This document shows positions 49,801-62,136 of a stretch of DNA of 64,000 bases, piece after piece. How positions within the stretch are numbered: position 1 is the first letter of the stretch; the number at the start of each line of letters is the position of its first letter. The notes under the pieces were generated by a model, which was not told where the DNA came from, did not search any database, and worked only from the letters and a program-made list of their open reading frames with translations. The translations under genes were made by a program, and so were the position numbers. Source of the DNA: Gymnogyps californianus (taxonomy: Eukaryota; Chordata; Aves; Accipitriformes; Cathartidae); assembly GCF_018139145.2 (NCBI RefSeq), contig NC_059500.1:24967437-25031436 (forward strand), read 5' to 3'.

Positions 49801-52800
49801 TTTACTTAGTTTGTATTATTAGAAAAAAATGTGACAAAGTACATAAGAGAATTTTTTAACCCTGGACAGTCAACGAAGCTGGCTTTTTTTTTAAACAAGT
49901 GCCAGTACATTAGCAACAATTTAGGGAATTAAAAATACGTTATTCATATTTTTGGTGAGTGGGTGCTATTCAGTCCCCTTCAGCTAAACTAGAGAGATCC
50001 TGCTTGAATCATTGATTTTCCAGTTGGCTGAAGAAATAAAATAGTTTTAGATTAAACAAATTTAATTTGTTGAGAAATTTTAGCTGAAGAAAATAATCAG
50101 TTTTGGTTGAAATAAACATTTATTTTTGTCTGGGAGCATTTCTAAAAATAAGAAAATAAAGTGACACTCTTAAAATCAATGACTGTGTAGTCAGTTCAGG
50201 GAGATCATCCTAACAACTTTCATCCACGTGAATTTAATGAAAGCACTGTGATCTTTTCAAGGGACACTCAGTCTCCTTGAGATTATAATCATCCTTCTCT
50301 TACCAAAATCATCTTGAAAGTGGTGGTATGAATGATTTAAACAAGTGAGTTATTTTTTTCCTGGATTAAAATATCACTGACTTTAACCCTTATTTATAAC
50401 CCCCAAAATGTCAGGTCAACCCAGAGCTTAATTTTTTTGGAGAGGAAAACACTTGTAAGAAATGTTTATTTCCATATCTCAGTAAACTGTAACCCATAAA
50501 AACTCATTAGAAAACCTGATGTTCCTTCAGTTATTGAAATTTCTGAAAATGAATTTCTAATATGATAATTGCCTAAAAATGAAATTCTGATCGACCTTAG
50601 CAAAAATGCATTGAAGGTACAATTTTCAGTACGAAAAGTGGACAACAGCTCCTCAGCAGCTTGAGGGACTTGTTAGAAGCTAAACTAAGCAATGAGAGAG
50701 GGAACGGCATGGGAGCAACCCAGTGAACTCCAGCCTGGAGTACAGCGGGAAGCTCAGTGTGCACCAAGAATGAGACGGTGCTAACACCAGTGTTGTTTCA
50801 ATACCTACAAACAAGTCCTGTTGCGAAGAAGATGTGGTAAGGCCTCGTGCTCTTGCTGTTTGCCTGTCTGCAAACATGTGAGAATAAAATGTTCCCCTCT
50901 GGTTAGCTCCTTTGATCACCTGATGTTCAGGGTGTTTGGGTGTTGTTCCAAACAGCTCACTCATGCAGCTCAGAAAAATAATGAGGGAAAGAGGAGCATG
51001 GCAGGAGGACAAACTAACTGCAGCTACAATTTATCGTGTGGATTAGTTACTCTGCTGACCTTCATTATAAGGCTAGGAAAAAGTGTGCACAGTCTAACAG
51101 CTACATCGTTGAGCTCTAGTACAAATGGTGTTATTAGCAGCAGCTGTAATACTTATGACAGTGGCTGCTTCATTAAAATTCATAAAAAGTTTGAGTGTGG
51201 GAATTGACATTTTTGTAAAACTTACGAGTAACACCCCATGCAGCCATGAAAGTTAAGTTGTACTTTTATGAAACTGGTCACACAATTTAGGGAATGCAGT
51301 AGGTACATCTCTGCCAACTGCAATAGAAATTGTACGAGAACAGCCAAAGAACATCTCTGAACTGTTTAGTTGAAGCAGTCTCCAAACTGTCTGAGCTTCC
51401 TCCTGTAAACTCATGATTAGAATGGAGCTTTCTGCCAACTGCGACAAAAGGTCATTCAAATTTCAGACGAAGTTGCAGATTCCCTGGATAAGTATCAATC
51501 AGGATGGCTTCTCCTATTTCTTAAGTTTTCTTTTTTTCTTTTGAGTGGTCATTTAAATTTGTACTTGAAAGTGAGTTGTAACATTATATATGTTATAGAT
51601 TATATGCTATAGCTACAGTGTTCTTTCCATTCATCACTGCAAGGGAGCGGCAGCATCTGCCAACCAAGAAGGATTAAAAACCTCCATAAACAAACATATT
51701 AATCTTATTGTTTTCATACATCTGTTCAGCTGATGCAGAGGAGGAGACTATTATTGGAATAGTTCTCTCATTCTGGGGAACATGTCGCCAAGGAGTTGTC
51801 TTCTCAACACGGGATAGAGAGCTTCTCCCAAAGTAGCAAAAGCAACAAAGAGAAAGGAACGGCAGGGAAAGCAGACATTTTACACTGAATTTAAACTGCA
51901 ATGTCATCGAAATCAGGACCTTTAAGTGCACTGCAGGAACACATTGTTTATTTTTTATGTCCCCAAGATTCGTAACAGTCTCTTAAACATAATTAGTATC
52001 CCTTTTCTGAGGTCCAGTACAATCTCCACAGGAGCTTGAAGTGTGTTAATTTTAGATCTGCATGTCTAGCTGTTTTATAAACTTGGCCTCCATATGTTAT
52101 AACATTCACATTCACAGTACATTGCTAGTGTCATTTTCCCATTTTCTTTTGAGTTTTATCATGTATTGGGGTTTGCATTTAATAACTAGTTATATACTGA
52201 GGGGGATTTATGTGGTTTATGTTTTATGTGTTTCAGTGGATTATTAAGGATGAATTCATGTGAGGGTGGATGAGTTCCTCCATCTATATATATTTAATTT
52301 TTCGTACTTGAGGGCTCTTTACAGAGTGATGCAGTTGTAAAACCTGGGACAAATTCATCACAGCTTCACTGACGTGGTGAATTTGGCTCACAGTTCCTGT
52401 CTGCATTTTCTAACTTGGCTCAGATGTGCAAATCTTAAAATATAATGTATTCATTTTCTGAACATAGGGCTTTATTTATCTAGTGTCTTCTCAGTTACCC
52501 TTCTTTGGTTTTACTTTTGTTTTTGTTTTTGCTTATTTTAGGAATATTTCTCTTTTCTCTGTATTGAACTGGAGCTCTACAGACAATACTGCTGCCACAC
52601 TAGAGCACCTGCAAGCAATCTCACCAGTACTTCCTGTAGCATTAAGGTCATTTTTAAGTCCATAATAAATGTAGTGACACTAAATGAAGACTTGTAGCAT
52701 TTTCAGGAGATATATTTACAGGATGTGCTCTACAAATACTTACTCGTATTGATGAAATTGATGCAGTGAGACCTGTCCTCTGTGTTGTGAACGAAAATGA

Positions 52801-55623
52801 GAACACTATGAAAATAATATGATTCATTGGCATTTAAAGTCTTAATGCATTTTAAGCTTTACATAGTTGACAGTCTAAGGCACAGATTTAAGGTCTTCCC
52901 TCTTCTGAGGCCTCAGAGAGAAATGTGAGTAGGATTAAGTAAACCTTTACACAAAGCTAAGCCCCTCTAAGGTCCTGGGCCAAATTTTCAAGGGAACTTC
53001 CTTGTTATTAGTAGGAAAGTGTGAGCCACGCATTTGTGCCAGCTTTCTCTAGCTAGCAGGAACACCAACTAAATTGGAGAAGGATCAGCAAGGTGTCACT
53101 ATGCACCCGCAAGCAGAGTATGGAGCCAGGGATCCTGGAGGAATTAGTTTCCTGAATACCAGTACATGCAGAAATGCACCACCGCACTTCACTGTGCTAA
53201 ACCAGCAGTGCTGTGCTACAGTGATACATTCATTTTGCTGTATAGACTTTATATGACATATCAAGAGACAAAGGATTAGTACTGGCAACAGCAGACACAT
53301 TCTTTTACTGTTCACCAGCCCTGAGGTGGAAATTTCTTGCTCCAGCCTTTTTTGTAGTCTGTTACCTTAATATAGCTAGATAGGCTGGGCTGTGGCTTTA
53401 CCCTTCGAAGCCCAATTTCAGCAGATGGATCCCCATGTGGCCAGTGAACCTAGATGAAAATTGTTACTAAAAAAGCAAACCCTGTAAAAGTCACCCTTTT
53501 TCTGTTTCAATACAATGCTATAAGTTCACTTTCCACCACATACATTTAGTGAAATATTGCCACAGGCCAATGCATTGCAGCTTATTACATTATTGAAAAG
53601 CTCATTGAAAAAAGCTGTTAGACATGGTCCAAACCATTACAAAAGGCTACTGAATTATTCTTTTAAATTGGAGCAGGCTCACAGTACATTTTATTGCAGA
53701 GGATACACTAACTCATAAGAGAACCTGTTACCAACACTTTTCATTAGCACTATAATAGTTTTTTTAAATGAATAAAGAAGAATTTGAGAAAGGTTTCAAG
53801 AAATTGGAGACAAAAACTGTGTTTGAACACCTATGATAATTAATCTACTTGAAGCCTCATAAACAGGATTATTCTTCAAGCTATATGATGTATTTAATAG
53901 CTTGTGTTTCCTTTTCCCTACTGCAGAAATAAAAATTTAACCAAAAGTATTTTGCTCAACAGAACTCGATGGAATAAAAATCACTTTGCATGAGAATATC
54001 ACCAATATTAAAGAAGGAGTTTCAATTATTACTTTAGTATGCCTAATCTGAACTATTTCACAGTTATAAATGAGTTTGTTTCCATAGTAATTAACATTTC
54101 CAGCTTCTAGAGTCTACTTTCTGTCTACATGACTTTTCATGAATGTCCAGTCATTTTATCTTGGGATGGACAATCAGATTTCTTAAACAGAGAAGGCAAT
54201 TCCCTTTAACATTATCTGCCATTATGAGCTTTTCACAGGCTTCTTCTGGAATTGTCTTTTACTGAAAAAAGGGTGAAAAGAAAGAAAAAAAAAGGTAAGA
54301 AAAGATAAAAATCAAAATCTCAGAAGACAGCAATGATACTGAGAACTCATACCACATGGCTGAGAAGTTTTTATTTCTATAATGCATCACGAGATGATCT
54401 GTGATAGAAAGCACATCCACAATAATGTATTTTACCTGTTTCTTCCAGTGTATTTGCTTTCATATTTACAATAATGATTCTATGGCTTACCAGCAACAAT
54501 TCAATATTTGCCAGCCACTGCCACATCACAGCAACTAGATTATTTAAGTTTTCTCTTATGATTAAATAGCAGATATCTGTGACATCTTTGTAGTAATGAG
54601 GATGTCACATGGTGCCTCTATTATTACATGGGAAAAATACAAAGTATCATCAACTGTACTGCTGCAGAAAGTTTTCATTCATAACCGTGTGATAGTGTTG
54701 AAATAACGAGAAAGTCTGGGCATGTCTTTCAACATGAATTTCTTTGCTCGTGGTAATGCTGTTCACACATAATAAGTAACTAGGCTTGGTGGACTGCTTC
54801 CACAATTATTGTGGTTTTAGGTACTATTGCTGTGAGTTTGCTGTACTTCTTTCAAATTCTCTTCCCATTACACTTCTGGCGAACATTAACATATTACTCT
54901 TCGAATTCTAATATTTCCTTCGTCAACCACTCTCTCTCTCAGAACCAGACCAGAAAGGCTTTTTTCAATTTAATTTCTTTGCAAGCTAATTTCTGTAGAA
55001 CTTCATGCGCATTCTCAGTACTTAGCAGAGGTCTGCACTGTTTTGCAGAGTATGGGAGGTTCCTCCAGTTCTAACCACTAATTACGTTGTTTACAAGAAT
55101 ATCCATCATCCCAGATGTCAGAAGTACGGGGTATACACAAAAACATGAGGGGTAAATGAGCTGGTATAGACTATATACAAACAGTAATGCAATACTGGAT
55201 TGATAATATGTCCATGCTGTCAAGTACTGGTACGAAAAGTTTTGACAGATAGATTAAATGTGCCTTGATTTTAAAACAGAGTTTCTGTTATACCAAGTAG
55301 AAGAAGAATCTTTCAAAACGAGGAAGCTTTCAACAATCTGTTATCCCCAGATTGATTACCAGCTAAAGAATTTCCATGGAAATTTTACATCTTGTTACCT
55401 GAAATATTAATTAAGTGTATTTACTTAGAGATCTGGATGGCCTTGACAGCAATGAAAAGTACTATGGAAGAAAATACGTAATTCAGTTGCTAACTCTTAT
55501 GTACCAGTGGATTTTTTAGCAATAATGTGGGAGGAAAACAAGCAATTTTTCCTACTAGCTTGATAGTTGATATCAAAGACAGTTCTGAAACTTTTTTTAT
55601 TTTGCTGTTTATATAGCAATTTT

Positions 55624-55655
55624 TTCATAAATTATGAAAATTCATAAATTATGAG
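55624..55655. repeat. Tandem pair of palindromes
   Basis: TTCATAAATTATGAA, itself a perfect palindrome around a central A (55624-55638), is repeated with one change at 55641-55655. Short AT-rich tandem duplication. Confidence 0.75.
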
Positions 55656-56799
55656 AATTCCTCCTAAATTTTTCCTTATGTTTGGGTTTTGCATCCCTTG
55701 GCTGGGTTCCCAAATGCTCACCAATTGGGTTAGCACTTATATACAAATGAAAAATAACAACATGCAACTTCAAAAATGAAATGTAAAAAATTAAAGCTTC
55801 TTCAAGTAAGAAGGTTTTAACAAGGAGATTTACTCCTAAATAATGCTAATTTTTTTTTAAAACCTTTCTGATCTTCTCAGTTTCTTTGGAAGGATCCACT
55901 AATGGTCTTGAGAATTACATGATCAAGGAAATTTAGCAGTGTTCAAAATCAGATTTCTGTTGTCCTAGTTTAGAAATCTGCTTCACCTACAGGGAAGTTG
56001 CACAATTTCTGAATCTACCTTTATTTTTGAAGTATCCCAGGCCTCAACTAAAAGTTTACAATGGTGAATGTAGTAATCCCTTCCACTTCCTGGGATAAGG
56101 CAGCCAAATTAGGCAAATTAGGCAATTCTGAGATTAGGAACCAAAAAAAAAAAATTATCATTGTTATATTCTTTTTGCCATGACTTGATCTCTTGACAAC
56201 ATGGGTATTTTCTGTGGGTAAATCATAGCCTTGTAGAAAATGGTGGAGATTAGGGGATAAGTTGATGGAAAGTTTAGTGAAATCTCTCCCAGAAAAAATA
56301 TTAAATCAAGATTTTAAACATTGAATTATTTATGCTCTCTCAATATCTCTAACATTTACATCTCATATTTCTTGGTTCTTGATTTCCTTATAATTATATT
56401 TATGTTTCCCCTAAAAATGATGACTTTTGTATACCATTAGAAAGGCTTTTTCATAACTAATAATTTAGAACTCTTAAGCCATAACCTACCACAATTACAG
56501 ATAGTAAGATTTTTAGAGCTCAAAAGTTGAGCTTTTTAATTACTTTGGTTTAACAAAAGCCAGCTTCTGGAAATGTTTGCTCTTAAAGCAGACAAGTTAT
56601 TTTTGTTTAAGGAGCTGAGATTCAGTTTTCACTTGTATGACTGGGAAAGTTAATAAGTTTATAGAACAACATTTGAATTCTTCCAGTGTAATTTTATGCT
56701 ACTATTATTTCTTTGGATGTGAAGTATTTAGAAATCTTAACAGAAAGGAAGGAATTCTTACATGTTTGCTGACCTGGTAAGCAAATGTACCTGTGCATG

Positions 56800-56821
56800 T
56801 ATATACATATATATATATATA
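56800..56821. repeat. (TA)n microsatellite
   Basis: TATATACATATATATATATA-type run, one interruption. Confidence 0.85.
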
Positions 56822-57843
56822 CCAAAAGGAGTAATGAACTAGTGTCATTTTGAGTTTGCAGACCTGCATATGAATTTTGGTCTGGAGTTCGTTACAGCAG
56901 ACTAAGAAAACTACTTATGTCAAAGTGTAGTTTGGATTGGTTGCTTCATTGTCATAGTGAGTGGGCAGTTTAATCCACATGAACCTCAAGTCTCAGCTGG
57001 AACTGCTGTTAAATATTCTGAACTGCCAGTTCAAATTTTACAAACAAGGAAAATACATACTTGGCTCATACTATGAAGATTCCTTATTTCATTGCAATGG
57101 CAAAAAAGGTTATTCTAGGATGCATGGTTATCATAAAATAGTCACAGTCCTCGATGTCATGGACTCACAGTATTCCAATTCATGACAACCACTTCCTTAC
57201 TCTAAATCTTTTATCGCCTAGATAATGAAAACCATACTAAGTTGGATATAATTGCAAAGAAACTAACCTCTTGTCTAAACATTTTAAACAGTTTTCCTCT
57301 TCTTTTATTTTCTCTTTACCTTCTGTTTCTAATTTTTATTGATAGATTTCTGTCTGCACAATGAAGACATTGTTCACAGGAAAAAAAAATCCACTTCAAG
57401 CCCTTGCCTCACTTACTGGTACAAATTTTCCCTTTGCTGTCATGAGATAAACTAAGAAAGTAACATTATTATGTGCTGATGTTTTGGGAAATTTGAGACT
57501 CCTAGGTTACCCAGTTTGCCTCTTCTATTTTGTTAGACACTTAGTTGGTAAATCATTACATATGAGTTAATGTCCAACTCTGTAAATTCCACAAATCTTT
57601 AATTTTCCTTCTAACATCACCATGATTTCAATGAATTTGAGGACTTCATCAGGAGATTTTATTATTCAGTGTGGAAGATTGTGGCTTATTTCCATAGCAG
57701 ATATGATGTACTCAAACCTCTAAGCTGAGACAGCAAATACATGAGGCTTGTTTGATGCTTGCAGCTCTCTGATTCTGGGGCCAGATTTCCTTAGGGGACT
57801 GTGAAAGCCAAGAAATAGGAAAGAATAAGGGGCATGGTCTTTG

Positions 57844-57848
57844 GAAAG
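57844..57848. repeat. Target site duplication, left copy
   Basis: GAAAG immediately before the LTR. The right flank (58455-58459) reads GAGAG, one transition away, consistent with a 5-bp duplication that has since mutated. Confidence 0.55.
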
Positions 57849-58112
57849 TGTCCTAGTTTCGGCTGGGATAGAGTTAACTCTCTTCTTAGTAGCTGGTACA
57901 GTGCTGTGTTTTGGATTTAGTGTGAAAATAATGTTGATAACACGCTGATGTTTTAGTTGTTGCTAAGTAGTGCTTATCTTAAGCCAAGGACTTTTCAGTT
58001 TCCCGTGCTCTGCCAGCAAGCAGGTGTGCAAGAAGCTGGGAGGGAGCAGAGCCGGGGCAGCTGACCCAAACTAGCCAAAGGGATATTCCATACCATGGAA
58101 CATCATGCTCAG

Positions 58113-58120
58113 TATATAAA
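58113..58120 (+). promoter_or_regulatory. LTR TATA box
   Basis: TATATAAA preceded by CATCATGCTCAG, the same arrangement as in the LTR at 10862. Confidence 0.75.
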
Positions 58121-58204
58121 CAGGGGGGAGTTGGCCGGGAGGGGCGGATCGCTGCTTGGGCATTGGTCAGTGGATGGTGAGCAATTGCATTGTACACCAT
58201 TGGT

Positions 58205-58215
58205 CCCCCCCCCCC
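58205..58215. repeat. C11 homopolymer
   Basis: Run of eleven cytosines inside the LTR, absent from the related LTR at 10862. The length may be unreliable because of sequencing slippage. Confidence 0.85.
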
Positions 58216-58238
58216 GCTTTGTTTTGTTATATTCATTT

Positions 58239-58240
<2 letters not shown>

Positions 58241-58275
<35 letters not shown>
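58241..58275. repeat. (ATT)n microsatellite within the LTR
   Basis: About eleven to twelve perfect ATT units, followed by a second short run near 58280-58290. It has probably expanded from a T/A-rich segment native to this LTR subfamily. The hydrophobic open frame across it is an artefact. Confidence 0.9.
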
Positions 58276-58277
<2 letters not shown>

Positions 58278-58330
58278 TTCATTATTATTACTGTTAGTAT
58301 TATATTTTACTTTATAAGACGTAAACGGTT

Positions 58331-58336
58331 ATTAAA
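58331..58336 (+). terminator. LTR polyadenylation signal (ATTAAA)
   Basis: ATTAAA within GGTTATTAAACCGTCCTTATC, at the equivalent position in the LTR at 10862. Confidence 0.7.
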
Positions 58337-58454
58337 CCGTCCTTATCTCAACCCACGAGTTTTACCTTCTTTCCCGATTCTCCTCCACATCCCACTGGGA
58401 GCAGGGGAGGGGGCGGAGTGGTGATTGGCTGCTGGCTGGGGTTAAACCATGACA

Positions 58455-58459
58455 GAGAG
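58455..58459. repeat. Target site duplication, right copy
   Basis: GAGAG, partner of GAAAG at 57844-57848 with one mismatch. Confidence 0.55.
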
Positions 58460-61400
58460 TTTGTTCTCAGGATCCCCAGCAGAGGTCTTGGCTACATGAA
58501 ATTCCTAATTTTGAATCAAATCATAGGCCATACCAGCATTTTGTCTATTTTGTTTTCGTCTTATTGGATAATAGGAGTATTTTTCATATGCTTATTTCAG
58601 GCCTAAACCAGGGCACTAAAACTAGAAGAGAACTACGCCTGAACAAAAAGACCAGGATTAGGCTTCTTCACTTCAGTATTTATGTGAGGTTATTATACAG
58701 TATATCTGAAAATACATTGGCTTTGTCCTGTAGCAATTGAACTAACTCAAACATTTTTTTCCATATTGGGATGTAGGGTAAGGTACTAGTTCTGTGCCTA
58801 TTTATGGTATGCGTTATTGAAGCAGAGTTCTTGTCTCAAAAGTAACTTGGCAAAAAGTGGTAATTTCTTTAATGAACCGCATTCATTAATGAATCATAAG
58901 AAAGTGATTTCTTAATCACTTTTAGACAGTCATTCTGCATAAAATATGCTAATTAGTAATAAAATACATACCTTTATGTTTGCCAGTGCAGACAATTCTC
59001 TGTCAGATCTGAGTGTGACTTTCATACTGAAAAAAAATCCTAAATTCAGCTTTCACTGACATGGATCTAGTCCATGGTCTTAAAGTTATGACTCAGCTGT
59101 ACATCGTAACTGAGAAAACACCTCTGATGCTGTAGAGCAGGGACAGTAGTGGAGTAGGAACAGAAGCTGAAATGGGAACTATGAATTAGTCCTGAGAAGA
59201 TTGAAATCAGAAACTAGAATGAGGATTTAGGCCTGAGCAGGTGCTGAAGCAAGCAAAGTCAGAGCTGTACCAAGAACTTCACACAGAAGAAAGGATCTCC
59301 ACACCCTTGAAAGGATCACATTGCCTGGGACCAGGGAGGAGGGTCGGTTGCCTGGACATATGCCAATAATCTTCTTTCAGGCAGTGAGGCATTCCAGCCA
59401 GCTCCAATCCTTCTCCAGATGTGTGTACTCCTGTCGTCTCCGCCCATCCTGCACAGATGTCTTTGTAACTTAGAGCATCTCAAATGCTAGTAGATACCTG
59501 TGTTTAGGCGGACTGGATCCTGTCCCTCTGGCCTTGGTTCCTTCCACAAGAAGGAAGAAAAGAAGGAGGCAAAGAAGTACGTGTCCCTTTCTGAGAACCA
59601 GTGAAGGTGTTGTCTTTGATCACAGTCACTGGCAACCTGTGGCTGACTCCCATAGAGTCAGTATAATGGTATGCTTTAATGTTTTGTAAAGATAATGAAC
59701 TAATTAAATCCAGTGATACAGTAAATCATCCAGTGGGGCAAATCACTCCTGGAGAAGCTCAGTGCCAAATGACTAGACTGGTTCTTATAACTGAACTTGC
59801 TCAGTTTTAAGTCTTGCATTTCTCTGAACTACAAAGGCTTGCATAGCTAGACATGCCCTTAAACTTTGTAGAGGTTAAGTAAATTTAACAGAGTATAACT
59901 GCAGCTGAAGGTTAATTAGCAGCCCTGTTGAGAGTAGAATAGACTTCATCTCACCTTCCCATTGAGGATTCAACAACACTCAAAAAGAAAAAAAATTATA
60001 CAAATTTTCCCTTATTTGTCAGGAAAATTAATAGACTATAAATCAGAATATGTGTAAAGAAGGATTAAGCTGCAGAGAGGATTTTTTATAAGGTTGACGT
60101 TATTCAAGAAATCAGTCTGCTGAATTAGAAAATTTTCTGGTTATTTCATAAAAGAATCACTATATTGGCTCTTATGTTGTACTTGCTGGAACCAAATTCT
60201 GTTAATTGATCTTTTTTTATCTTGGAAAGATGCCTCAGATGTTTAAAACTTTTTTCTTTCTTCTTTTCTTCTTTTTTTTTTTTTTTTAAATGCCACCTTT
60301 TCTTTAGGAGGTTCAAAGCTTACCTCCTGGATATGAAAAGCTAATTAGCAGCTCAGACTATAAATTTGGAGTTTAGAATATAACCAATAGGTTGTGAACA
60401 AGCATTGTATGATGCCCCAAAACAGAGAAGAAAGAAAATTTAAGAAAACAAAACCCTGGAAACAATTTATTGGAAAGTTGTAGGCAACTAGGTGAGCTGT
60501 GGGAACTGTGATAATTCTCACAGACGCTGATAGGCATCTGTCTGCAGAAAAAAGAAGACCTAAATCTTGATTAAATAATTTAGATATATTATTCATTTTC
60601 TTCTAAAATATATATAAGCTAGTTATTTAGCTAATATATACTAAATAACATTCTTTATTTTTAATTGTTCATATAGCTGGCAGCCTGGAAAACAATAGTA
60701 TTCTAAGTGTCTTATGTCACATGAATTCCACATGAAGTTCTCTACAAAGGGAAAGGGTATTTCATTTGTATGGCTCGAAATTTTTAACAAATGAGACTAT
60801 CTCTGTGAGACCACAGACCATTTACCATCACTAGATTGATTTCTTTCTGTGCTAAAATCTTGATGATACTTTTCAACACAGTTCATTGTGAGTAGAATGA
60901 TACCTCAAATACACATTCACTAAAGAGTCTTTGGAGGCTGTATTAAAGAGATGAAAGTCTGGGCAGCAAGGGAGTAGTAGTGTTTAATAAGTAAAGAAGG
61001 AAAACAGTATCTTGATATATTCAGAATAAATAAAACCAAACGTTGTAGTTCACACACAAAAGCCAAATGTAAATAAACTTGTTTCACACTACACAGCTAT
61101 CTGAAGGCATTTCTCTCCTGATCAATGAAAACCAGATTAATAATTATCAAAAAACCATCAATTTTCCATATCTACTCCTTCAATTTCTGCTCTTTTTCTA
61201 TATATTGGTTGTGATTTCTCTAAGTATTTCTCAATATGTGGAAGCACCTCTTCAAATGAGCCATACCATCAGTTACAAGGGTCCCATAAGGGATACTCCA
61301 CAGAAGAATGGAGAGTCTTTCAGGCTGAAAAGAGGCAGAAATTTTTAGGCTACCAGAGTACTGAAGCACTAAACTTTGGTTTCTACAGAATGACATGTCA

Positions 61401-61826
61401 GTGTTTCCTCTGACAAACTCATCATTGCAAATTAAAGGACAGGCATGTCCACAGTGTTTCTTGGTCTCTTTCTGAACTATCTTCTTGTTTCTTAGGCTCT
61501 TGGCCATTTCTGTTAATGTTACAGAGACTGGAAGATGTTTTCAGGCTGAGCAGGGGGAGGAATGAGGAAGCACGTTCCACTGATTTTAACCATGAGAAGT
61601 CCTTTCTCTTCTTTCAGTTCCCCAGTTTATTAACTGCACATTTTCCAGCTTTTGTAATAAATGAGACACTGTTCTGCCTGTTGAAGTGTTCAGAAATGGG
61701 GGATGGGTTAATTTACAAGCAGATATAAGGCCTCCTAAGATAAGATATTCACCCCACATGCTTTCTGTCAGCCAAGAATGAGTAAGGTAGCAATTGTCCC
61801 ATCTTCATGAGGTTCAGGTGATATAA
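58460..61826. other. Unique AT-rich sequence, no gene recognised
   Basis: No supported gene. 59100-59660 is less AT-rich and contains loosely repetitive purine-rich segments (GGAACAGAAGCTGAAATGGG, GAAATCAGAAACTAGAATG). It could be a decayed repeat. 60249-60287 is a pure polypyrimidine tract ending in T16. The open frames at 61079-61348 and 61220-61507 overlap on opposite strands and have no recognisable domain. Confidence 0.5.
60249..60287. repeat. 39-base pure polypyrimidine tract
   Basis: CT-rich run ending in T16. Confidence 0.85.
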
Positions 61827-61831
61827 TCTGT
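61827..61831. repeat. Target site duplication, left copy
   Basis: TCTGT directly before the LTR, identical to the five bases directly after it (62960-62964). Confidence 0.88.
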
Positions 61832-61975
61832 TGTATTAGTTTTACATGTCAAAGTTTTGGTAGCAGGGGGGCTACAGGGGTGGCTTCTGTGACGAGATGC
61901 CAGAAGCTTCCCTCATGTCCAACAGAGTCAGTGGCAGCCAGCTCTAAGACCGACCCACCACGGCCCAAAGCTGAG

Positions 61976-61980
61976 CCAAT
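61976..61980 (+). promoter_or_regulatory. CCAAT box of the LTR
   Basis: GAGCCAATCAG, 35 bases upstream of the TATA-like element, a standard promoter spacing. Confidence 0.65.
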
Positions 61981-62010
61981 CAGCAACCGTGGTAGCGCCT
62001 CTGGGATAAC

Positions 62011-62018
62011 ATATTTAA
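62011..62018 (+). promoter_or_regulatory. TATA-like box of the LTR
   Basis: ATATTTAA in GATAACATATTTAAGAAGG. Transcription would start about 30 bases downstream and run through the GC-rich tandem units. Confidence 0.65.
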
Positions 62019-62136
62019 GAAGGGGTAAAACCCCCTGTGCAACAGCAGCCAGAAGAGAGGAGTGAGAATATGTGAGAGAAACAACTCCGCAGACACCAAG
62101 GTCAGTGAAGAAGGAGGGGGAGGAGAGGCTCCAGGC

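Larger units (their letters stand above)
46536..57848. other. Unique AT-rich sequence, no gene recognised
   Basis: No supported gene. 46680-47170 and 50640-51210 are locally less AT-rich and contain splice-like motifs (AGGTAGG near 46995, TCATTGCAG near 47148, GTGGTAAGG near 50835) without a recognisable coding exon. Overlapping open frames of 110 codons (minus, 50680-51012) and 128 codons (plus, 50821-51207), and minus frames at 51253-51459 and 51674-51931, have no known domain. An exact 14-bp tandem duplication (ATTAGAAAGACAAG) is at 47907-47934. Confidence 0.5.
57849..58454 (+). mobile_element. Solo ERV LTR, 606 bp
   Basis: It starts TGTCCTAGTTTCGGCTGGGA and ends GGTTAAACCATGACA, an LTR with TG...CA boundaries related to the one at 10862-11455. 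The first ~270 bases and last ~130 bases align by eye. The middle after the TATA box is different and contains a C11 run (58205-58215) and an (ATT)n array. It has a TATA box (58113-58120) and an ATTAAA signal (58331-58336). Unique sequence follows directly on the right with no primer binding site. The flanks are GAAAG and GAGAG. This is therefore a solo LTR left by recombination between the two ends of a provirus. Its retained CpGs suggest it is younger than the LTR at 10862. Confidence 0.93.

Noticed and set aside
58095..58424. 109-codon plus-strand frame with a leucine run
   Set aside because: Translation of the ATT microsatellite and flanking LTR sequence. The hydrophobic run is not a membrane segment.
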